A stretch of 11,382 nt of DNA from Myxococcales bacterium. Its GTDB lineage: Bacteria; Myxococcota; Polyangia; Fen-1088. Below are positions 6,530-11,382 of the stretch, one piece after another (within the stretch, counting starts at the first letter, position 1; the number at the start of each line of letters is the position of its first letter). The translations under genes and the position numbers were made by a program. The stretch spans positions 1 to 11,382 of the forward strand of contig PMCR01000137.1 in assembly GCA_003155465.1 (NCBI GenBank). The letters run 5' to 3'. The notes under the pieces were generated by a model that was not told the DNA's origin, did no database searches, and saw only the letters and a list, made by a program, of their open reading frames with translations.

Positions 6530-9500
6530 GTGGCGTCCCCGATCCGACGACGAATTCTCAAGTGGAGCGGCATCGTGCTGGCCAGCCTGCTGGGCCTGGT
6601 CAGCCTGGCCGTGACCGGGGCGGTGTTTCTTCTGCAGGGCGAGCGCATGGGCGCCTTCGTGGCCAAGGTATTGCCCGAGATGCGCGGCAAGCTGGAGTTT
6701 CGATCCATTCGCTGGCCGGCGCGTCTTTTGGTCGACATCTTGCTCAAGCGCCCTACCCCGTTTTCCGTGGATGGCGTCAAGTTCTTCGACCCTGAGGGCA
6801 CCGTGGTGGTGGACGTGCCCCACCTTGACGTCAAGCTTGAACTCCACCAGCTCATCAACGGCGCCGGCCTCTTCATGCACGACCTGGAGGTAGGACCGAA
6901 CTCGTACTGGCGCTTTGGTCGCATGAAGAAGACCAAGAAGGGCATCGGCTTTCTGGCCACGTTCGATCCAAAGCACCCATCACCCCCGGCGCAGCGACCG
7001 CCGGACGCCAAGCCGGAAAAGGGCTTCGCGGTTCGCATCTTCAACGCTCAGCTCAACGGATTGCGCGTGGTGTTCGACTTCCCGCATGTCTGGGGCTTCG
7101 ACCTGCGCGACCTGCACGCGTCCGCGTGGCTGCAGGTCGAAGACGGTTTCTGCGGCTGGGAAGCCGTGGGACTTGAAGCCCGCGGGGGCGGATACCTGAC
7201 GGTGCTCGACCAAGTGCTGCCGTTTGACAGCGTGAAGGTGAAGCAAGTCGCCACCTTGCGCGAGTATTCCGACGACATCTTCCTTGACCTGACCGCGGGC
7301 AAGACCGGGAACACGATGCTGGTGGGCAAGGGATTCTTCAACGGTATCTATGCCGCCGAGTCGGTGTCGGCGATTCACATGCACACCGAGTTCCGCGACG
7401 CCGCGGACGCGTTGAATGCCGTGTTGAAGCCGATGAACATCCCTGGGCTTCACCTTGGCGGCGCAGATGCCCGGGTGACGGCTGATCTCCTGGGGCCCTA
7501 CGTGAGCATCGCCATCAACACCGACATCGCCGGCCTGGATGCCGCCTACGACCAGTACGCCGTGCAGAATCTGGTATTGCGCGCGGGCATGCAGTTCGAT
7601 CCCAACTCCAAGGCGGCGGCGCCCAATACCAAGTTGGAGGAGCTGTCCTTCTCGTCGCCGGGCGGGGGACGCTTCTCGACCAAGCTGGATCTGTTGGTCC
7701 CCAAGCTCAATATGCAGGTTCGCTTCGACCATTTCACGGTGGACAGCTATCTGCCCGCCGGGCTGCGCAAGCTGGCCGCCGGAAAGCTGCAGGGCCAGCT
7801 GTCAGCGACGGCGGAATTCGATGAAACGATGTCGGCGGTCAAGCGGGGAACATTGAGAGGCTTGGACCTTTCTTTCCAGCGGACGGGCAAGAAGATGTCA
7901 TTGCCCGGCTCGTTGCGGTTGAGCGGCCAGGCCAGCGCCTCACCTGCCGAGGTCAGCACATCGGGCCTTCACATCGAAGTGCCAGGCGCCAGCGTGGATG
8001 TTAAGGGCAAGATCGAATTTGCCAAGCGTCTCCTGGCCCTGGGGTTGCGCGTGGGCACCACGAATCTGCCGCGCCTGCTGGGCTCGCTCGGCCTGCCGTC
8101 CTTGGCGCAGGAGGCGTCAGTGGCGGTGGACGTGACCGGCACCATGGAGCAGCCGCGCGCCAGTGGCCAGATCGAGGTCAAGGGTATCGGCGGCACGAAT
8201 GGGATTCCTTCGGTGCCGTCGTTGGAGACGAAGTTCCATCTGCAGGACGGTTCGCTGCAGGTGGATTCCCTGGCGGCAGAAGTGGCCGGCGGCACTCTGG
8301 CGGGCAGTGGAACGCTCAAGCTGTTCGAAAAGACCGTGCAGCACATGCTGCGTTCGCCCGGCCTGGAGTTTCGACTGGAAGGAAAGCAGATCGCTTTGCA
8401 GTCGCTGATCACGGGTGGTCTAGTGTCCGGCAACATTTCCTTCGCAGTGACGGCATCCGGTCCGCTCCGCCGACCGAAAATCCGTTTCACGATGCCGGCC
8501 GGGCTGACCGCACATGTCTTGGGGCAAAGTTGGCAGATTGCCGGCGTTGACCTGGAGGTGGACCCGGAGGGTGTGGCGGTGCGCCTGCTGCAGGCCAGCG
8601 GCAAGACGGGCGGCGAGATTCAGATCGAGGGCCACATGCGCTTTGTCCCCAAGGCCATGCCCATAGAGTGGCGACTGCGGATCACGGACTTGCCGGTGGC
8701 CGCGGTGCTGGCGGCTGCCCGGGTTGATGTGCCGGCGGTCGGCCTGCTGTCCGTCGATTTGCGCCTGTCGGGCAGCAGCAAGGCCCCGCTGATCGATGGC
8801 ACCATCGGGCTGCACGGGATTGTCGTCATGGGCGTCGCCCTGGGGGATGCGACCCTGAACCTCGGCGCGATGGAGTCTGGCGTCAGCGTCAAGGGCACGC
8901 TCTTCAATCGGTTCACTGTCGACGCCACTGCCCAGCTCAGTTCCGCCGGTCTGCGCGCCAAGGGAAGCCTGTTCTTCACCCACTTGGTGCTGGAAGACCT
9001 GGCCCTGCAGCTTCGGGGTAACCGCGAGATCGACGAGCTGGTCGGGCAGTTGAAGGATCTTGACGCTCACGCCGTCTTGTCGGGACATGTCGGCGTCGAG
9101 ATTCAGCCGGGAATACCGCTTGCCATCCAGACCACGCTGACCGAGCTCGCGGCCTCCATCAGCCAAGAAATCACCGAGCCCGGCGGTCAGGTTTCGACCC
9201 GGCGAATCGGCCTGCAGAACGACGGTGACCTGCGCGCGATGGTGGCGGGCGACCACATCGTGCTTGAGCAGGCGCGCTTCATCACTGACGCTGGTCGCTT
9301 CAGCGTGACGGGCGAACTGCAGGGTGAATCGCTACGCGCGGCGCTGTCGGGCCAACTCGATCTGGAGCTGCTGCAACCGCTCCTGCGCAAGAGGATCGAG
9401 AAGCTTGGGGGCGCCGTGAGTCTGGAGGTGAAGGTCTCTGGAACCACGAAGCAGCCGCTGGTAGACGGCACCCTTGCCATCTCCCGCCCAGTGACCGCCG

Positions 9501-11098
9501 TGCCCGCGGGCTTCCATTCCCCGATAGCGGTGCCTTCGGGCGTGCTCCACCTGCAATCGGATGCGGTGGATCTCAAGGACCTGACGGTATCGGTGGCCGG
9601 GGCCACCCTCCGTCTGAGTGGCCGTGCCGGCCTGGGCGCCAACTTCGTGCCCACCACCCTGGCCTTGCAGGCCAATGGTGAGGTGAGTGCCTCGCTGCTG
9701 GAGTCGCTGGCGCCCGACGCCGTGTCAGACGTCTCGGGCAGTGCGCGCATCGACGCCAAGGTGTCAGGGACGTTGGCCGAGCCCAACCTGTCGGCGCGCA
9801 TCGATCTGGGCGAGATCCAGATGCGCTTGCGCGGCATCAGCAGCCGGGTGGCAGTCGAGAGCGGCACGGTCGAGTTGTCGAGCCACGAGTTGCTTCTGCG
9901 CGAGGTCAAGGTGCGGGTCAACGACGACGGTCGATTGCTGATCGGCGCCGCCGGGGTGCGCCCCGGGCGTGTGCGCATTGTCAGCCTGCGCCCGAAGTTG
10001 ATACTGGGCAAAGTGGACCTGCCGCTTCGGGGCGAGCGCCTGGTCTATCGGTCGCCGGGCGTTGAGATCGATGATCTTTCCTTCACCCTGGAGCTGAGCG
10101 GTGATTTGCAGGATTCACTCAGCCTGGGCGGCGACGTGCGTCTGGTCTCCGGGAGATACTCTCAGGATTTCAATGTGCGCAACCTGATGCTCACCCCGCG
10201 CATCAACGAGTCCGAATCACGCCCCTTCTGGGAGGGCATGCCTCTGCTTGAGAATCTGGAACTTGGTCTACGCGTGCGCACCCTGGGCGACGGCTTCATG
10301 GTGCAGAACAACCTGGCGCCGGAAATCTACCTGCAGGTCGACCTTCTCGTCGGCGGAACCCTGTCTGCACCCACCCTGGCCGGGGATGTTCGGCCTACTG
10401 ACGGGCGGTTTCACATCCTCGGTTTACGCGGCGATTTCGAACTGACGCCGAACGTGAACCACATCACCTTCGTTCCCACTAAGTCGCTGGCTGCGGGCGA
10501 TACCCCCGAGCTCAACCTGGAGGCCACCAATCTACTGACCGACGCTTTCGGAAACGAGCACACGGTGCAGATGCGCATCACGGGCCCCATCAACCAAGCG
10601 GCCATCGATCTGTCGACCGCGCAGGGCCTCGACCGCAACCAGACGCTGATGTTGCTTCTCTCCGGACGGACTACCGAGGACATCAGCACGGGAGGGCGCG
10701 CGATTGGCATCAACGCGCAGAGCGGAATCGACATGATGGGCCAAGCCTCGCGCGATGCCGTAGCGAACCTGGTCGAGCCCTATATCGACGATACCCTGCA
10801 AACCCTGACCGGCCACAAACTGAATCTGCGTCCCACCGTGGGCGCGGACGGGTTTGAGGTGAAGGTACTGGCGCGCGCGAGTCGCGAGTTGTCCCTGGAG
10901 CTGTCCTATCTGCGGGGTTTTCAGACTCAGGTGCGCTACCGGGCCCAAGCCGACGCCTGGCTCCGCGACTACCTCACCTTCCGGCTCATCGGCGAGCAGC
11001 TCACTTACTCGCCCCAGCAGGGCATTACCGACCAAGTGAGTGCTTTGAAACTGGAGCTGACCGTCGACTACCCGATTCGGTTCATAAGCCTGCCATGA
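6530..11098 (+). CDS. tamB: TamB-family translocation/assembly protein (AsmA-like, DUF490)
   Basis: Large inner-membrane-anchored periplasmic protein of the TamB/YhdP/AsmA group, which spans the periplasm and is linked to outer-membrane protein assembly and phospholipid transport. It is 1522 residues, longer than E. coli TamB (about 1260). Arg6-Arg8 and Lys11 precede a single membrane segment (about 13-35), giving a cytoplasmic N-terminus. The body is almost entirely alternating beta strand. A motif like (V/L)SGT-x-x-x-P-x-(I/L)-x-G-x-(I/L) recurs near 535, 746, 969, 1078 and 1274, with weaker copies near 641 and 1189, as expected of a long beta-groove protein. The C-terminal TamB domain (about 1160-1522) shows VSGRYSQDFNVRNLMLTP, LAGDVRPTDGRFHILGLRG, ITGPINQAAIDLSTAQGLDR, then LMLLLSGRTTEDI, and ends in strands (LKLELTVDYPIRF). 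A POTRA-type gene follows 30 bases downstream, matching a TamA-like partner. The family is clear; the exact orthology to TamB is likely. Confidence 0.92.
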   Translation: MASPIRRRILKWSGIVLASLLGLVSLAVTGAVFLLQGERMGAFVAKVLPEMRGKLEFRSIRWPARLLVDILLKRPTPFSVDGVKFFDPEGTVVVDVPHLDVKLELHQLINGAGLFMHDLEVGPNSYWRFGRMKKTKKGIGFLATFDPKHPSPPAQRPPDAKPEKGFAVRIFNAQLNGLRVVFDFPHVWGFDLRDLHASAWLQVEDGFCGWEAVGLEARGGGYLTVLDQVLPFDSVKVKQVATLREYSDDIFLDLTAGKTGNTMLVGKGFFNGIYAAESVSAIHMHTEFRDAADALNAVLKPMNIPGLHLGGADARVTADLLGPYVSIAINTDIAGLDAAYDQYAVQNLVLRAGMQFDPNSKAAAPNTKLEELSFSSPGGGRFSTKLDLLVPKLNMQVRFDHFTVDSYLPAGLRKLAAGKLQGQLSATAEFDETMSAVKRGTLRGLDLSFQRTGKKMSLPGSLRLSGQASASPAEVSTSGLHIEVPGASVDVKGKIEFAKRLLALGLRVGTTNLPRLLGSLGLPSLAQEASVAVDVTGTMEQPRASGQIEVKGIGGTNGIPSVPSLETKFHLQDGSLQVDSLAAEVAGGTLAGSGTLKLFEKTVQHMLRSPGLEFRLEGKQIALQSLITGGLVSGNISFAVTASGPLRRPKIRFTMPAGLTAHVLGQSWQIAGVDLEVDPEGVAVRLLQASGKTGGEIQIEGHMRFVPKAMPIEWRLRITDLPVAAVLAAARVDVPAVGLLSVDLRLSGSSKAPLIDGTIGLHGIVVMGVALGDATLNLGAMESGVSVKGTLFNRFTVDATAQLSSAGLRAKGSLFFTHLVLEDLALQLRGNREIDELVGQLKDLDAHAVLSGHVGVEIQPGIPLAIQTTLTELAASISQEITEPGGQVSTRRIGLQNDGDLRAMVAGDHIVLEQARFITDAGRFSVTGELQGESLRAALSGQLDLELLQPLLRKRIEKLGGAVSLEVKVSGTTKQPLVDGTLAISRPVTAVPAGFHSPIAVPSGVLHLQSDAVDLKDLTVSVAGATLRLSGRAGLGANFVPTTLALQANGEVSASLLESLAPDAVSDVSGSARIDAKVSGTLAEPNLSARIDLGEIQMRLRGISSRVAVESGTVELSSHELLLREVKVRVNDDGRLLIGAAGVRPGRVRIVSLRPKLILGKVDLPLRGERLVYRSPGVEIDDLSFTLELSGDLQDSLSLGGDVRLVSGRYSQDFNVRNLMLTPRINESESRPFWEGMPLLENLELGLRVRTLGDGFMVQNNLAPEIYLQVDLLVGGTLSAPTLAGDVRPTDGRFHILGLRGDFELTPNVNHITFVPTKSLAAGDTPELNLEATNLLTDAFGNEHTVQMRITGPINQAAIDLSTAQGLDRNQTLMLLLSGRTTEDISTGGRAIGINAQSGIDMMGQASRDAVANLVEPYIDDTLQTLTGHKLNLRPTVGADGFEVKVLARASRELSLELSYLRGFQTQVRYRAQADAWLRDYLTFRLIGEQLTYSPQQGITDQVSALKLELTVDYPIRFISLP

Positions 11099-11128
11099 CC
11101 GGAATCTGTCAATCCACTCGCTGAGATC

Positions 11129-11382
11129 GTGTTGAAGCCCTTGTTGCGAAAGACTACCCACGCCGCGTTTGCCGGGGTTCTGCTGGCCACGAGCTTCGCC
11201 GCCGTGGCACGAGCGCAAAGGGATGTGCTCCCACCGCCTGACCGAGCCACGGCCCAGAGTCCAGGCATTGTCTCGGTCGCGATAGAGGGCTCAACCGATC
11301 CGGCCGGTCGCATCGAAAGTCTGGTGGCCACCATCGCTCCGCTGCACGGACCCTTCGTCGAGTCAGGCGAAGCCGATCGGGT
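11129..11382 (+). CDS. Exported protein with POTRA-like start (Omp85/TamA/BamA type), 3' end beyond window
   Basis: 84 codons are visible before the right edge. Residues 1-29 form a signal peptide (Lys3, Arg7, Lys8, hydrophobic core about 12-26, ARA cleavage site before Gln30). After a short Pro-rich linker, IVSVAIEGSTDPAGRIESLV (47-66) and the following GPFVESGEADRV match the start of a POTRA domain: a beta strand with IEG, a helix, then a G-x-x-F segment before the second helix. POTRA domains sit at the N-terminus of Omp85 outer-membrane insertases, and TamA partners TamB in known systems. Start: GTG at 11129 with a weak GAG four bases upstream (11123-11125); TTG at 11132 is possible. It probably shares a transcript with tamB (30-base gap). 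The barrel is not in view, so a TamA, a BamA-like paralogue or another POTRA protein are all open. Confidence 0.72.
   Translation, partial: MLKPLLRKTTHAAFAGVLLATSFAAVARAQRDVLPPPDRATAQSPGIVSVAIEGSTDPAGRIESLVATIAPLHGPFVESGEADR

Noticed and set aside
9187..10011. 274-codon minus-strand frame inside tamB, and similar long antisense frames at 8420-9256 and 10532-11218
   Set aside because: Long antisense frames are expected in very GC-rich genes. The products lack domain patterns and overlap a well-supported gene.

Overview
The window is a gene-dense stretch of GC-rich chromosome from a Gram-negative (diderm) bacterium. Its envelope genes (an outer-membrane-type lipoprotein, a periplasmic binding protein, TamB and an Omp85-type protein), its GTG starts and its very high GC suggest a myxobacterium or another deltaproteobacterial-type lineage. 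That placement is inference: there is no rRNA or other decisive marker. No tRNA, rRNA, CRISPR array, insertion sequence or phage gene was seen. No gene-free stretch exceeds about 80 bases.

Layout. (1) 1-2776, minus strand: a family 5 (Opp/Dpp-type) solute-binding protein, followed with a short overlap by a TPR-containing lipoprotein that runs off the left edge. These two are probably one operon; no permease or ATPase is visible. (2) 2844-3611, plus strand: a secreted protein of unknown function with an OB-fold-like look and four cysteines, divergent from the binding protein across 67 bases that contain a perfect inverted repeat. (3) 3612-6452, minus strand: polA, DNA polymerase I. It converges on the secreted-protein gene with no base between the two stop codons. 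Its 5' nuclease and polymerase sites are intact, but the catalytic aspartates of the 3'-5' proofreading site are replaced. (4) 6530-11098, plus strand: a 1522-residue TamB-family protein, divergent from polA, followed 30 bases later by the first 84 codons of a secreted protein that starts like an Omp85/TamA/BamA POTRA protein.

How they fit: genes at both ends concern the cell envelope. TamB and the following POTRA protein probably form an inner-to-outer-membrane bridge. The binding protein and lipoprotein probably work together in solute capture or sensing. polA is a housekeeping gene between them. Nothing here is a clearly new multi-gene system. The most notable points are the loss of proofreading residues in Pol I, a Tyr-to-Phe change in its O-helix, the orphan binding protein/TPR lipoprotein pair, and the uncharacterised Cys-containing secreted protein.
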